Source of the DNA: Raineyella sp. W15-4
Lineage (GTDB): Bacteria > Actinomycetota > Actinomycetes > Propionibacteriales > Propionibacteriaceae
Length of the DNA stretch: 64,000 nt
Reading direction: 5' to 3'
NCBI RefSeq assembly: GCF_033170155.1
Contig: NZ_CP137079.1
Location: 930,001-994,000 of the forward strand
Shown here: in pieces, positions 28,887 through 37,035 of the stretch
Layout of the letters: every line of letters starts with the position of its first letter
How positions within the stretch are numbered: position 1 is the first letter of the stretch
The notes under the pieces: generated by a model
Told to the model about the DNA's origin: nothing
The model's database searches: none
The model's input: the letters and a program-made list of their open reading frames with translations, nothing else
Translations under genes and position numbers: made by a program

Positions 28887-28892
28887 TATCGT
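28887..28892 (+). promoter_or_regulatory. -10 element TATCGT before metG
   Basis: TATCGT ends 7 nt before ATG 28900; no ribosome binding site is visible. Confidence 0.5.
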
Positions 28893-28899
28893 GTGACCC

Positions 28900-30696
28900 A
28901 TGACTTCATCCCGTGTGCTGACCGCTGTTGCCTGGCCGTACGCGAACGGACCTCGCCACATCGGCCACGTGTCCGGCTTCGGCGTACCCTCCGATGTCTA
29001 CGCGCGGTACATGCGGATGAGCGGCCACCAGGTGCTGATGGTGTCGGGCACCGACGAACACGGCACCCCGATCTCGGTGCAGGCGGAGAAGGAGGGCGTC
29101 CCGGTCCGGGAGCTCGCCGACAAGTACAACCGGATCATCGTCGAGGACCTGCAGGGGCTGGGCCTGTCGTACGACCTGTTCACCCGGACGACGACGCGGA
29201 ACCACTACCGGGTGACCCAGGAGGTCTTCCTGTCGCTGCACCGCAACGGCTACGTGGTCGCCCGGCCGACCCGCGGCGCGATCAGCCCGTCGACGGGGCG
29301 TACGCTGCCCGACCGCTACATCGAGGGCACCTGTCCGATCTGCGGCTACGAGTTCGCCCGCGGCGACCAGTGCGACAACTGCGGCAACCAGCTCGACCCG
29401 ATCGACCTGAAGAACCCCCGCTCCCGGATCAACGGCGAGACGCCGCTGTTCGTCGAGACCGAGCACTTCTTCCTCGACCTGCCGGCGCTGGCCGGATCGA
29501 TCAGCGACTGGCTGGCGACCCGCAAGGACTGGCGGCCCAATGTGATCAAGTTCTCCCAGCACCTGATCGACGATCTCCGGCCGCGGGCCATCACCCGTGA
29601 CCTCGACTGGGGGGTCCCGATCCCGCTGGACGGCTGGCGCGAGGAGCCGATGAAGCGGCTCTACGTGTGGTTCGACGCGGTCATCGGCTACCTGTCGGCA
29701 AGCATCGAATGGGCCGCCCGGACCGGCGACCCGGATGCGTGGAAGGCGTGGTGGCACGACCCGGAGACCGTCGCCTCGTACTTCATGGGCAAGGACAACA
29801 TCGTTTTCCACACGGTGATCTGGCCCGGCATGCTGCTCGGCCACAACGGGCAGGGCGATCACGGCGGTGAGCCCGGCACGTTCGGGGTGCTCGACCTGCC
29901 CACCGAGGTGGTCTCCTCGGAGTACCTGACGATGAGTGGCTCGAAGTTCTCCACCTCGCGCGGCCGGGTGATCTACGTCGGCGACTTCCTGAGGGAGTTC
30001 GGCCCCGACGCGCTGCGGTATTTCATCGCGGTGGCCGGCCCGGAGAACCAGGACACCGACTTCACCTGGGAGGAGTTCGTCCGCCGCAACAACACCGAGC
30101 TCGCCGCCCAGTGGGGCAACCTGGTCAACCGCGCGGTCTCGATGGCCTGGAAGAACGTCGGGGCGATCCCGCAGCCCGGTGAGCTGCAGGAGGTGGACCG
30201 TACGCTGCTCGACGCCTCCCGCGCGGCTTTTGACATTGTCGGCGAGGCGCTGACGCACAGCCACTTCAAGCACGGCATCGGCGAGGTGATGCGGATCGTC
30301 GGGCTGGCGAACCAGTACCTCTCCGAGACCGAGCCGTGGAAGCTGAAGGACGACCCGGCCCGCCGCGACACTGTGCTGTGGACGGTGCTTCAGGTGGTCT
30401 CCGACTGCAACACGATGTTCACCCCGTTCCTGCCGCACTCGGCGCAGAAGATCTACGAGATGCTCGGCGGTGAGGGTGTCTGGGCGGCGCTGCCGCAGAT
30501 CCGTACGGTCTCCGAGGAGGGCGGCCCGGACTACTCGGTGTTGATGGGCGACTACGCCTCGGCGGCGGCCGTCTGGGAGTCCCGACTGGTGCAGCCCGGC
30601 ATCCCGCTGGCCAAGCCGGAGCCGCTGTTCGCCAAGCTCGACGAGAAGCTGGCCGAGACCGGGCCGGAGTGGGCGCCGATCGAGGCCGCGGTCTGA
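28900..30696 (+). CDS. metG: Methionyl-tRNA synthetase
   Basis: Charges tRNA-Met. 598 residues, class I. The HIGH motif is [12 protein letters not shown] (about 13-24). A zinc knuckle with two C-x2-C pairs (C145 and C148 in CPICGYE, C158 and C161 in CDNCGNQ) is inserted in the connective peptide. The KMSKS equivalent is KFSTS near residue 349. [10 protein letters not shown] and the anticodon-binding helical domain follow. There is no C-terminal tRNA-binding (EMAP-like) domain. Confidence 0.97.
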   Translation: MTSSRVLTAVAWPYANGPRHIGHVSGFGVPSDVYARYMRMSGHQVLMVSGTDEHGTPISVQAEKEGVPVRELADKYNRIIVEDLQGLGLSYDLFTRTTTRNHYRVTQEVFLSLHRNGYVVARPTRGAISPSTGRTLPDRYIEGTCPICGYEFARGDQCDNCGNQLDPIDLKNPRSRINGETPLFVETEHFFLDLPALAGSISDWLATRKDWRPNVIKFSQHLIDDLRPRAITRDLDWGVPIPLDGWREEPMKRLYVWFDAVIGYLSASIEWAARTGDPDAWKAWWHDPETVASYFMGKDNIVFHTVIWPGMLLGHNGQGDHGGEPGTFGVLDLPTEVVSSEYLTMSGSKFSTSRGRVIYVGDFLREFGPDALRYFIAVAGPENQDTDFTWEEFVRRNNTELAAQWGNLVNRAVSMAWKNVGAIPQPGELQEVDRTLLDASRAAFDIVGEALTHSHFKHGIGEVMRIVGLANQYLSETEPWKLKDDPARRDTVLWTVLQVVSDCNTMFTPFLPHSAQKIYEMLGGEGVWAALPQIRTVSEEGGPDYSVLMGDYASAAAVWESRLVQPGIPLAKPEPLFAKLDEKLAETGPEWAPIEAAV

Positions 30697-30728
30697 GAGC
30701 CGCCGGGTCGGACCCGCCGTTCGACTGC

Positions 30729-30757
30729 TTGACGGTGTGTTAACTGGATAATAACCT
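30729..30757 (+). promoter_or_regulatory. Promoter of the HTH-nucleotidyltransferase gene
   Basis: -35 TTGACG (30729-30734) and -10 TAACCT (30752-30757) are separated by 17 nt, 7 nt before the ATG at 30765, again implying a leaderless message. The operator at 30743-30762 covers the -10. Confidence 0.5.
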
Positions 30758-30762
30758 CCAGT
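30743..30762. promoter_or_regulatory. Palindromic operator
   Basis: ACTGGA (30743-30748) and TCCAGT (30757-30762) form a perfect inverted repeat across the -10 region directly upstream of a gene encoding its own HTH domain. Autorepression is the natural reading. Confidence 0.55.
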
Positions 30763-30764
30763 AT

Positions 30765-31343
30765 ATGAGAACAGCGCCGCCGTTGGTCGCGCCGATCTTC
30801 CGGTCGGAGGGACAGGCGCGCCTACTCGCCGCACTCTTGTTGACCCAGGACGAGATGAGCCTGACTGATCTCGCTGAGCGTACGCAATTGGCGTATCCGA
30901 CCGCGCACCGTGAGGTCGGGCGGCTGCTCGATGCCGGCGTGCTCGCCGAACGTCGGATCGGGCGGACGCGGCTGATCCGGGCCAATCCGGACAGCCCACT
31001 GGTGCCGCCGCTGCGGGAGATCCTGCTCATCGCCACTGGACCGGTGGTCCTGCTGGCGGATGCCCTCGTCGCGATTCCGAAGATCGAGTGCGCTTTCCTG
31101 TACGGGTCGTTCGCCGCGCGCGCACAAGGCGAACCTGGACCGCCGCCTCACGACATCGACGTGATGGTGATCGGCACCCCCGATCCGGTCGCCGTGGACG
31201 ACGTCTGTGAACAGGTCGAATTGCGGGTCGGGCGGCCGGTCAACGCTACGATCCTTACTTCTTGGGAGTGGTCGGAGGACACTGGCTTCTTGCAGAACGT
31301 CCGTGCCCGTCCACGGGTGGCGATCCTCGGGAACCTGCCGTGA
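30765..31343 (+). CDS. Winged-HTH protein with MNT-type nucleotidyltransferase domain
   Basis: 192 residues. The N-terminal winged helix-turn-helix (about 10-75, MSLTDLAERTQLAYPTAHRE) is of the MarR/ArsR kind. The C-terminal half is a minimal nucleotidyltransferase with the signature GSFAAR (about 110) and the acidic pair in DIDVMVIG (about 127). Such proteins usually pair with a HEPN-domain protein as toxin-antitoxin-like modules. The partner start overlaps this stop (GTGA at 31340) but is truncated. Sits in an accessory patch after metG. Confidence 0.8.
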   Translation: MRTAPPLVAPIFRSEGQARLLAALLLTQDEMSLTDLAERTQLAYPTAHREVGRLLDAGVLAERRIGRTRLIRANPDSPLVPPLREILLIATGPVVLLADALVAIPKIECAFLYGSFAARAQGEPGPPPHDIDVMVIGTPDPVAVDDVCEQVELRVGRPVNATILTSWEWSEDTGFLQNVRARPRVAILGNLP

Positions 31344-31549
31344 TATTCGCGCCGCTGACTCCGGCGCAGCACAACGCCATCGGTGAGCTGGTCGGGACTC
31401 GACGTCTTGAGGCGGTGCCGCCAGACCTCGAACGCGCGGATGCCTTCACAGTCAGTCCAGCTCGCTGCCGAGGTCGGTGCGCAGATATCCGGCGATCGCG
31501 GTCGTGTCCAGACCGAGCGCCCGCATCGCCGTCAGATACTCGTGGGTGA
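31340..31549 (+). pseudogene. Truncated partner gene (HEPN-like remnant)
   Basis: A GTG overlapping the previous stop opens a frame beginning MIFAPLTPAQHNAIGEL. About 35 residues look like a real N-terminus and resemble, from memory, the HEPN-type partners of HTH-nucleotidyltransferase genes. After about position 31455 the frame reads antisense through the gntR gene and turns into Arg/Ser-rich nonsense up to the stop at 31549. The remaining 100 or so codons expected for a HEPN domain are missing. The identity of the lost domain is inference. Confidence 0.5.
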
Positions 31550-31817
31550 GTCGATCGGCTTCGGCGGAGACATCCGGACGCTGCAGCGCCACCCGGGTCC
31601 CGTGTCGGCCGGCCGTCTCGACGTGGCCGGCGGCCTCCAGCTCCCGGTACGCCCGGGCGACCGTGTTGGGGGCGATGCCGAGATCCTCGGCGAGTCGACG
31701 CACGGGGGGAAGCCTGGTGCCGGGGAGGAGGGTGCCCGCCCGGATCTGATCGATCACCTGCTGTCGCAACTGCTCGTACGGTGCGGTCCGGGCTGCGGGG
31801 TCGATGCGGAGCACCAT
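31452..31817 (-). CDS. GntR family transcriptional regulator (short, YtrA-like)
   Basis: 121 residues. The winged-helix DNA-binding domain (TAPYEQLRQQVIDQIRAG, LPPVRRLAEDLGIAPNTVARAYREL) is followed by a short helical tail (RLTHEYLTAMRALG), as in the YtrA subgroup that controls transporter operons. ATG 31817 begins 2 nt after the stop of a 29-codon ORF. No transporter gene follows: the gene ends against the truncated HEPN-like remnant. Likely binds the palindromes at 31929-31959. Confidence 0.85.
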   Translation of the reverse strand: MVLRIDPAARTAPYEQLRQQVIDQIRAGTLLPGTRLPPVRRLAEDLGIAPNTVARAYRELEAAGHVETAGRHGTRVALQRPDVSAEADRLTHEYLTAMRALGLDTTAIAGYLRTDLGSELD

Positions 31818-31819
31818 GG

Positions 31820-31909
31820 TCACACTGTCCCCGGCGCCATGTAGTCGGTCGCGTCGACGGCCGCACTGCGAGCGATCACGATGGCGATCCACAGTGCCAT
31901 GGTGTCCAT
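31820..31909 (-). CDS. 29-residue micro-ORF upstream of gntR
   Basis: ATG 31909 follows a strong GAGGAGG ribosome binding site and encodes MDTMALWIAIVIARS... ending YMAPGTV. The TGA lies 2 nt before the gntR ATG, so gntR, which has no good binding site of its own, is probably translated by coupling. The hydrophobic stretch ALWIAIVIA could insert in a membrane. It may be a regulatory leader peptide or the relic of a larger gene. Confidence 0.5.
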   Translation of the reverse strand: MDTMALWIAIVIARSAAVDATDYMAPGTV

Positions 31910-31928
31910 CAGCCCTCCTCAGAGGAAA

Positions 31929-31959
31929 TTGTATCAATACAAATAATGTACTGATACAA
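31929..31959. promoter_or_regulatory. AT-rich operator/promoter of the gntR unit
   Basis: TTGTATCA (31929-31936) and TGATACAA (31952-31959) form an inverted repeat 15 nt apart. The first arm is itself half of the perfect palindrome TTGTAT-CA-ATACAA. This AT-rich island in GC-rich DNA directly precedes the micro-ORF/gntR unit and is the likely GntR binding site. Confidence 0.6.
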
Positions 31960-32112
31960 AGGTGGTGGTGCAAGGGGTGCTGCGGGGTGGAGTCCAACGG
32001 CATCGCTGTCGTGGCTGCTAGACCGCCCGGCACACGGGTCCGCCCCGGGTCTCGCCGCATATTCGCCGGCTGCGGGTGATTGTCAGTGGGATGGTGGAGG
32101 CTTTGACCTGTA

Positions 32113-32128
32113 TCGTACATGTGTTCGC
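32113..32128. promoter_or_regulatory. LexA (SOS) box
   Basis: TCGTACATGTGTTCGC matches the actinobacterial SOS box TCGAAC-N4-GTTCGA at 10 of 12 fixed positions. It lies 13 nt before the GTG of an HNH/DUF222 gene. Mycobacterial 13E12-family genes of the same type are known to carry LexA boxes. Confidence 0.6.
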
Positions 32129-32141
32129 ATGAGGGGGAGTC

Positions 32142-33713
32142 GTGTGGGGCTGGTCAGATGCGGTCGGTGTGGAGCGAATGCCACAGGCGCGGGCTGAGGA
32201 CGTGGGGGTCGGGATCCAAGGGGCGGTGACCGCTCAGGCCCGGTGCGACGCCCGGCTGTTGGAACTGGTGGGTGAGTTCGATGCGGGCACGGGGTGGGCC
32301 TGGTACGACGGGATCACCTCGTGTGTGCACTGGCTGATGTGGGCCTGTTCGATGGGTCCCGGCACTGCGCGGGAGCATCTGCGGGTGGCTCGCGCGCTGC
32401 GCTCGATGCCGATCATCGCGGCCCGGTTCGCGGACGGGGACCTGACGTATTCGAAGGTGCGGGAGCTGACGAGGGTCGCCGGGCAGGTCGACGAGGACGC
32501 ACTGTGTGATCTCGCCCTCGCCCAGACCGCGTCCCAACTGGCGCGGACGGTCCGGGAGTACCGTGCCCACGCCGGCACCCACCTCGGCCAGGAGTCGCGG
32601 CGGCGGTTGTCGTGGCGGGAGACCGACGACGGGATGGTCAGGCTCAGCGTCACCCTGCTGCCCGAGGAAGCCGCGGTGCTGCACGGCGCGCTCGATGCCG
32701 CCACCGACCTCCAGCTCGATGCCCCCGGCTCCGGTTCGGACCCGGAGCCGTCACGTCCGGCGTTGGATCAGGTCGCCGGGCTGTGTGAGGTTGCCCGGGG
32801 ATATCTGACCACGGTGCCCGCGTCGTCGGTCGACGATCCTCATCTTGTCGTCGTCCATGTCGACGCCGAATGCCTCGCCGCCACTTTCGATCAGCCGGTC
32901 GCCCGCGAGCCTGCAGTGCCCGGAGCAGCAGGCTCCGGGATCGTGGGTGTGCCCTCCGCCACCGGAGACGGAGACGCTACCTGCGACGTTCCCGCGGGAA
33001 CGTCCCCGCGACCTCGGGTGGAGGTCGGGCCGAGCCATGATGTGCTCGACGGTCCAGCCCACGACATCCGGGGCTACAACCACAACCGGCGCCACAACGA
33101 CAACCGGGGTCACTCCGATCCGGTCCAGCATGGTCGGGCGTGGATCGAACGCGGCGGTCCGATCGAGGCCGCGACGGCGGCCCGCCACGCCTGTGATGCG
33201 CCGCTGATCGGGATGATCATCGACCGTCACGGTGACATCCTGGCGATGGGACGAGCCCGGCGTCTGGCCAGCCCGGCTCAACGGCGGGCCCTCCGCGTAC
33301 GCGACGGCGGCTGTCGCTTCCCGGGGTGTTCCCAGCACCGCCGTCTCAAGGCCCACCACATCGTGTCCTGGGCCGACGGTGGCCCGACCGATCTGGACAA
33401 CCTGATCCTGCTCTGCCAGGCTCACCACACCTACGTCCACGAGGGCGGGGTCCGGATCACCGGCGGCCCCGGAGCGTGGGTGTTCATCCTGCCCGGCGGC
33501 ACGGTGATCAACCCGGCCGGCCCCGACACGGCGATGGCTTCCGACCAGATCGACGCGATCGTACGAGGAGCGACAGAGGCCGCCGCCCGCCAACCGGACC
33601 GGGTGTTCCCGCCCGGCGCGGGCGAAGGCTTCGAGATCGTCGCATGCGTCCGACGACTCTTCGACATCCGGCTACCCACCGACACTCCGCCCGCCCTCGA
33701 CCCTGCGGCATAG
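32142..33713 (+). CDS. DUF222 / HNH endonuclease (13E12 family)
   Basis: 523 residues. The N-terminal DUF222 helical domain (about 25-200) includes SCVHWLMWACSMGPGTAREHLRVARAL. A low-complexity linker (about 260-335) is rich in His and Asn. The C-terminal HNH nuclease has RVRDGGCRFPGC, LKAHHIVSWADGG and DNLILLCQAHH with its Cys/His ligands intact (about 385-435). The family is abundant, often multicopy and repeat-like in actinobacteria; function unknown. GTG 32142 has GGGGGAG very close (2 nt); a start slightly downstream is possible. An SOS-box-like site precedes it. Confidence 0.88.
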   Translation: MWGWSDAVGVERMPQARAEDVGVGIQGAVTAQARCDARLLELVGEFDAGTGWAWYDGITSCVHWLMWACSMGPGTAREHLRVARALRSMPIIAARFADGDLTYSKVRELTRVAGQVDEDALCDLALAQTASQLARTVREYRAHAGTHLGQESRRRLSWRETDDGMVRLSVTLLPEEAAVLHGALDAATDLQLDAPGSGSDPEPSRPALDQVAGLCEVARGYLTTVPASSVDDPHLVVVHVDAECLAATFDQPVAREPAVPGAAGSGIVGVPSATGDGDATCDVPAGTSPRPRVEVGPSHDVLDGPAHDIRGYNHNRRHNDNRGHSDPVQHGRAWIERGGPIEAATAARHACDAPLIGMIIDRHGDILAMGRARRLASPAQRRALRVRDGGCRFPGCSQHRRLKAHHIVSWADGGPTDLDNLILLCQAHHTYVHEGGVRITGGPGAWVFILPGGTVINPAGPDTAMASDQIDAIVRGATEAAARQPDRVFPPGAGEGFEIVACVRRLFDIRLPTDTPPALDPAA

Positions 33714-33768
33714 GTGGCGCAGCGGGTCGCCGGCAGGAGTTCGCCGGCAGGTGGCTGAGTCCGCGACC

Positions 33769-33774
33769 TACAGT
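33769..33774 (+). promoter_or_regulatory. -10 element TACAGT
   Basis: TACAGT ends 6 nt before ATG 33781 with no ribosome binding site, supporting that start over the in-frame GTG at 33751. Confidence 0.5.
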
Positions 33775-33780
33775 GTGACC

Positions 33781-34365
33781 ATGGTCCAGCCGAACGGAAC
33801 GGTGATCACCCTGGTGGCCGGTGACGCGCAGACCGTCGAGGATCTCCTGGAGAAGTTGGAGCGACGCCACCTGCACAACGTCGATGCGGTCTCGCTGCGC
33901 TCCGGGGACGCCCGGGACGCGACCCCCAGGCTGTTGTCGTCGCACGCCACCTACATCGTCAGCGACGCCGATCCCCTCGAGCACGTCGCCGCGGCCTGGG
34001 TGGAGTTCTTCGACAGCAGGTCCACCCTCGGTACCCTCGAGATCGAGGTGGAGCGCGCCGTGGAGCAGCTGGAGTCGGGTGTGGTGGTGATGCCGGACTA
34101 CTACCTGCTGCTCGACCCGGTGGGGCTCGAGGGCACCTGGCGGCACTGGTGGCTCGGCGTTCTGCCGGCCCAGTCCCGTAACCGGGTGCTGCCGACACCG
34201 GCCTCCGTCGACCGCGTCAACAGGCTGCTGTCCCGGCTCCCCAGCGGGCGGGCCTGGCCGCGACCGGCGCGGTGGCTGCGTACGCTCGAGCGGACCGTCC
34301 CCGACCGGGCCGGCTTGGAGTCCGGCTCCATGTCGGGACTGACCGAGATGGGGTCGTCTGACTGA
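33781..34365 (+). CDS. Hypothetical protein
   Basis: 194 residues, not recognised. The first half is acidic with beta/alpha character (MVQPNGTVITLVAGDAQTVEDLLEKLERRH), then AAAWVEFFDSRSTLGTLEIEVERAVEQLES and a Trp-rich segment LEGTWRHWWLGVLP. There is no signal peptide or membrane helix. The 3' end including the stop codon is duplicated 19 nt downstream. It lies in the accessory patch between the HNH gene and vapBC. Confidence 0.6.
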   Translation: MVQPNGTVITLVAGDAQTVEDLLEKLERRHLHNVDAVSLRSGDARDATPRLLSSHATYIVSDADPLEHVAAAWVEFFDSRSTLGTLEIEVERAVEQLESGVVVMPDYYLLLDPVGLEGTWRHWWLGVLPAQSRNRVLPTPASVDRVNRLLSRLPSGRAWPRPARWLRTLERTVPDRAGLESGSMSGLTEMGSSD

Positions 34366-34385
34366 GATGATGCTGTCTGACTGAG
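34356..34385 (+). repeat. Duplicated 3' end of the hypothetical gene
   Basis: GTCTGACTGAG at 34356-34366 spans the stop codon (34363-34365) and recurs exactly at 34375-34385. Confidence 0.75.
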
Positions 34386-34534
34386 CGCGGGTCGTCGGAC
34401 CCGGCTCGCGCCGTGCACAGCGGCACTGCGAGCGCTGCCGCCGGCGCGAGGTACGTGCGTCGCACGTCGTGAAGTTGCCGCCGGATGGTCTCAGTTGGCG
34501 CCTGATGTCTTAGCTGGGGAGTGCACCTCCAGGG

Positions 34535-34879
34535 TCACTCCGGGTAGGCCTGCTCCGTGCGATCCAGCAACGGAGCGGGGAGGCCGCTCAGGTGTGGCTG
34601 GAAGAAGCCCAGCGCATAGTCGTCGATCACCTGGTGGGCGTACGTTCCGGACTTCGGGCCGGCCAGGCCGAACCATCGCAGCCCCCGCGACCACAGTGGC
34701 GCATCGGTGAAGTCCACGTGTGAGATGTCGGGGATCCGCACGTAGTACCCCTGCGTCCCCAACTGGTCGAGGGTGGCCCGCATCGTCGCATGGTGGGCTG
34801 CGATCTGCTCCTCGGACCAGCCGCCGGGAGCGTTCGCGACGGCGTTCGTGGTGGTGCCGCACAGGCTGTGCGGGGCCTC
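34535..34879 (-). pseudogene. Alpha/beta-hydrolase C-terminal fragment
   Basis: About 114 codons that read like the end of a real hydrolase (PHSLCGTTTNAVANAPGG..., YVRIPDISHVDFTDAPLW, VIDDYALGFFQPHL) end in a stop at 34535. Upstream of about 34880 the frame becomes Arg-rich noise and no start or nucleophile elbow is found. The fragment lies 103 bp from vapC, suggesting that the rest was lost when this accessory block rearranged. SHVDF may hold the catalytic His. Family assignment is tentative. Confidence 0.5.
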
Positions 34880-34982
34880 GGCGGGTAGAGGGGAGATCCG
34901 CGCCGGCGCCGATCGCTGTAGCACGCCCCGCCGGGCGGTGCGTCGTCTCCGCTGTCGCTGGTTGTGGGCCGTCGTGGTGCCC

Positions 34983-35354
34983 TCAGACCACCGGGGCGAA
35001 GCCGATACCCGCCTCGTCGCAGGCGGCGGCGAGGCGCTTGTCCCGGGTCCACACCGTCGCGCCTTCGACGAGCAGCGCGGAGCCGAACAGATGCGCATCC
35101 ACCGCACTGAGGCCTCGGCCCCACAACCGGTGGGCCGCGACGAGTGCCAGCAGCTCGTGGTGGCTGAGTGTCGGGAATCGACGCAGGCCGGTGAGTTCCC
35201 TGATCAGCGTGCCTCGCCGCCGCAGTGACCCGAGAGCCAACTCCTCGATCACCATCGGGTGGCATCCGACGAGGTCATTCTCGAGGAGGCTGATCAGGCC
35301 TGGCTCGGCCGCATGAAGGTGATCGATCCACACTGACGTGTCGACGAGGATCAC
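34983..35354 (-). CDS. vapC: VapC-type PIN-domain ribonuclease toxin
   Basis: 123 residues with the PIN acidic residues: Asp in MILVDTSVW (D5), Glu in VIEELALG, Asp in LSAVDAHLFGSA and Asp in VWTRDKRLA. PIN toxins cleave specific RNAs with Mg. The start overlaps the vapB stop (ATGA). All catalytic positions appear intact, so the toxin should be active when VapB is degraded. Confidence 0.92.
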   Translation of the reverse strand: MILVDTSVWIDHLHAAEPGLISLLENDLVGCHPMVIEELALGSLRRRGTLIRELTGLRRFPTLSHHELLALVAAHRLWGRGLSAVDAHLFGSALLVEGATVWTRDKRLAAACDEAGIGFAPVV

Positions 35355-35548
35355 GCGACACTGCCCCGTCGGCGTGGTGCCGACGTCGCCTGCTCGTCGC
35401 TACCGCCGAGGAGTGCGAGACGCCTCGCACTCTCGACCCGGATGAGGGTCTCCAGACCGGCGCGCAGTAGCGCCGCCCGCTCGGTGATACCGGTGAGCTC
35501 GCTGGCTCGGGCCATCAGCTCATCATCGATCGTCACGGTGGTCCGCAT
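35351..35548 (-). CDS. vapB: VapB-type ribbon-helix-helix antitoxin
   Basis: 65 residues: MRTTVTIDDELMARASELTG is the ribbon-helix-helix DNA-binding segment, and the C-terminal tail (residues 45-65) would wrap VapC. ATG 35548 is spaced 9 nt from GGAGG; a GTG at 35557 directly abuts the binding site and is less likely. A perfect 16-bp palindrome at 35578-35593 is the probable autoregulatory operator. Confidence 0.88.
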   Translation of the reverse strand: MRTTVTIDDELMARASELTGITERAALLRAGLETLIRVESARRLALLGGSDEQATSAPRRRGSVA

Positions 35549-35577
35549 CGATATCACCCTCCTGCGTTCGAGCTGAC

Positions 35578-35593
35578 TGCATCAATTGATGCA
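35578..35593. promoter_or_regulatory. vapBC operator
   Basis: TGCATCAATTGATGCA is a perfect palindrome 29 nt upstream of the vapB ATG, in the position expected for VapBC autorepression. Confidence 0.65.
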
Positions 35594-35664
35594 TTCCATG
35601 ATGCCAGATCGGATGATGGCCGGCGCCGGTGAGCCGATCCTGACAGCGCAGCTCGAGGGGCGGC

Positions 35665-37026
35665 TCACCCAATGGGCGTGACCGTACGCCGCCACCGCCC
35701 GACCAGACCGATCAGCGCCGTCGCCACTGCCGCCACCGCGATGCTGCCCACCGACGAGCCCAGCCAGGACGGAGCGCTGAGGTGCAGGGCGGCGGCCAGG
35801 CCGGCCCACAGGTCGGACCAGCCGGGGATCTCTCCGGGGTAGATGAGCTGATAGGCGAGGAATCCGCAGGCCCAGGCGATCACCGGTCCGGGGCGGAACG
35901 GCGCACGGTCGGACACGTCCCACCGACCGCGCCGGACCACGGCGAAGTCGACCACCGCCACGGTGAACAGCGGCACGAAGACCGACCCGATCAGGTAGAG
36001 GAAGCTCTGGTAGCGGGAGAAGTCCAGCAGCCCCGCCAGCAGCGTGCAGAGGATGCCGATCCCGATCGACAGCACCCGGCGATCGACGTTCGGCGCCAGG
36101 TTGTGCACCGACATGGTGGTCGAATAGATGTTTGCGAACGCTTCGTCCACCTCGTCGACCATCAGGATGAACAGCGCGATGCCACCGGCCGGCAGGCCGA
36201 CCAGGGCACCGATCAGCTTCGCGTCGGACAGGTCGCCGGTGAGGTGGGCGATGGCGAACACGCCCAGCGTGTAGTAAGCGATCGCGGCCAGTCCGTAGCC
36301 GGCGGCCGCGCCGGTGAAGGCCGCCCGGGTGGAGCGGGAGTGCCGCGAGTAGTCGGCGGCGAGCGGGGCGAAGGAGACCACCCCAGCCACCGCGAGGTCG
36401 ACCGCCGGCCAGAAGCCGATCACGTGCGACTGGTCGATCGGGTGCACCGGCTCCCGCAGCACCATCACGAACAGGTACACCGAGCAGGCGATCACCAGCC
36501 ACACCATGATGGTGCGCAGCAGCTTGACCGACCCGAGGGGACGCACGGCCATCGTGGTGGTGACCGCCCCGGCGACCAGCACGAACGGCCACCGCCACCC
36601 CGATCCCAGGATCGTCGCCGCAGTCGTGGAGATCACGATGATCTCCATCGTCCCCCAACCGATGTTCTGCGCGATGTTGAGCACCGTCGGCACGATCGAC
36701 CCGCGGCGGCCGAGCAGGCCGCGCAGCGCGACCATCGACGGTGCCCCGGTGACCGCGCCGAAGGTCGCCGCCCCGCCGAGGATGACGGCTCCGATCGCAC
36801 AGCCGACGACGGTGGCGAGGATGCCCAGGCCGACCGAGCCGACCGACAGGCCGATCAGGGCGCCGGTGAGGGGGCCGAAGAGCGAGATCCCGAGATTGGC
36901 CCACAGGGCAGTCTGGGCCCAGGCCCCGAGAGTACGGGGCGGTTCGGTGCTGAGGACCAGTGGCGCCTCGACGGGGCCTCCGGCTGCGTTCTCGGCGGTC
37001 GACAATTGCGGTGACTCGACAGTCAT
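35665..37026 (-). CDS. NCS1-type permease, probably for a thiamine precursor
   Basis: 453 residues with about 12 membrane helices (TLGAWAQTALWANLGISLFGPLTGA, GLGILATVVGCAIGAVILGG, LNIAQNIGWGTMEII). It belongs to the nucleobase-cation symporter-1 family (CytX/CodB-like). The TPP riboswitch directly upstream argues for hydroxymethylpyrimidine or another thiamine precursor as substrate rather than cytosine. ATG 37026 lies 9 nt after GGGAG; ATG 37035 touches that site and was rejected. No other thi gene is nearby. Confidence 0.88.
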   Translation of the reverse strand: MTVESPQLSTAENAAGGPVEAPLVLSTEPPRTLGAWAQTALWANLGISLFGPLTGALIGLSVGSVGLGILATVVGCAIGAVILGGAATFGAVTGAPSMVALRGLLGRRGSIVPTVLNIAQNIGWGTMEIIVISTTAATILGSGWRWPFVLVAGAVTTTMAVRPLGSVKLLRTIMVWLVIACSVYLFVMVLREPVHPIDQSHVIGFWPAVDLAVAGVVSFAPLAADYSRHSRSTRAAFTGAAAGYGLAAIAYYTLGVFAIAHLTGDLSDAKLIGALVGLPAGGIALFILMVDEVDEAFANIYSTTMSVHNLAPNVDRRVLSIGIGILCTLLAGLLDFSRYQSFLYLIGSVFVPLFTVAVVDFAVVRRGRWDVSDRAPFRPGPVIAWACGFLAYQLIYPGEIPGWSDLWAGLAAALHLSAPSWLGSSVGSIAVAAVATALIGLVGRWRRTVTPIG

Positions 37027-37035
37027 GGATGTCAT

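Noticed and set aside
34386-34534. Insertion-sequence end between the hypothetical gene and the hydrolase fragment
   Set aside because: There are short inverted GTGCGTCGCAC-type segments, but no transposase remnant, terminal repeats or target duplication could be shown.
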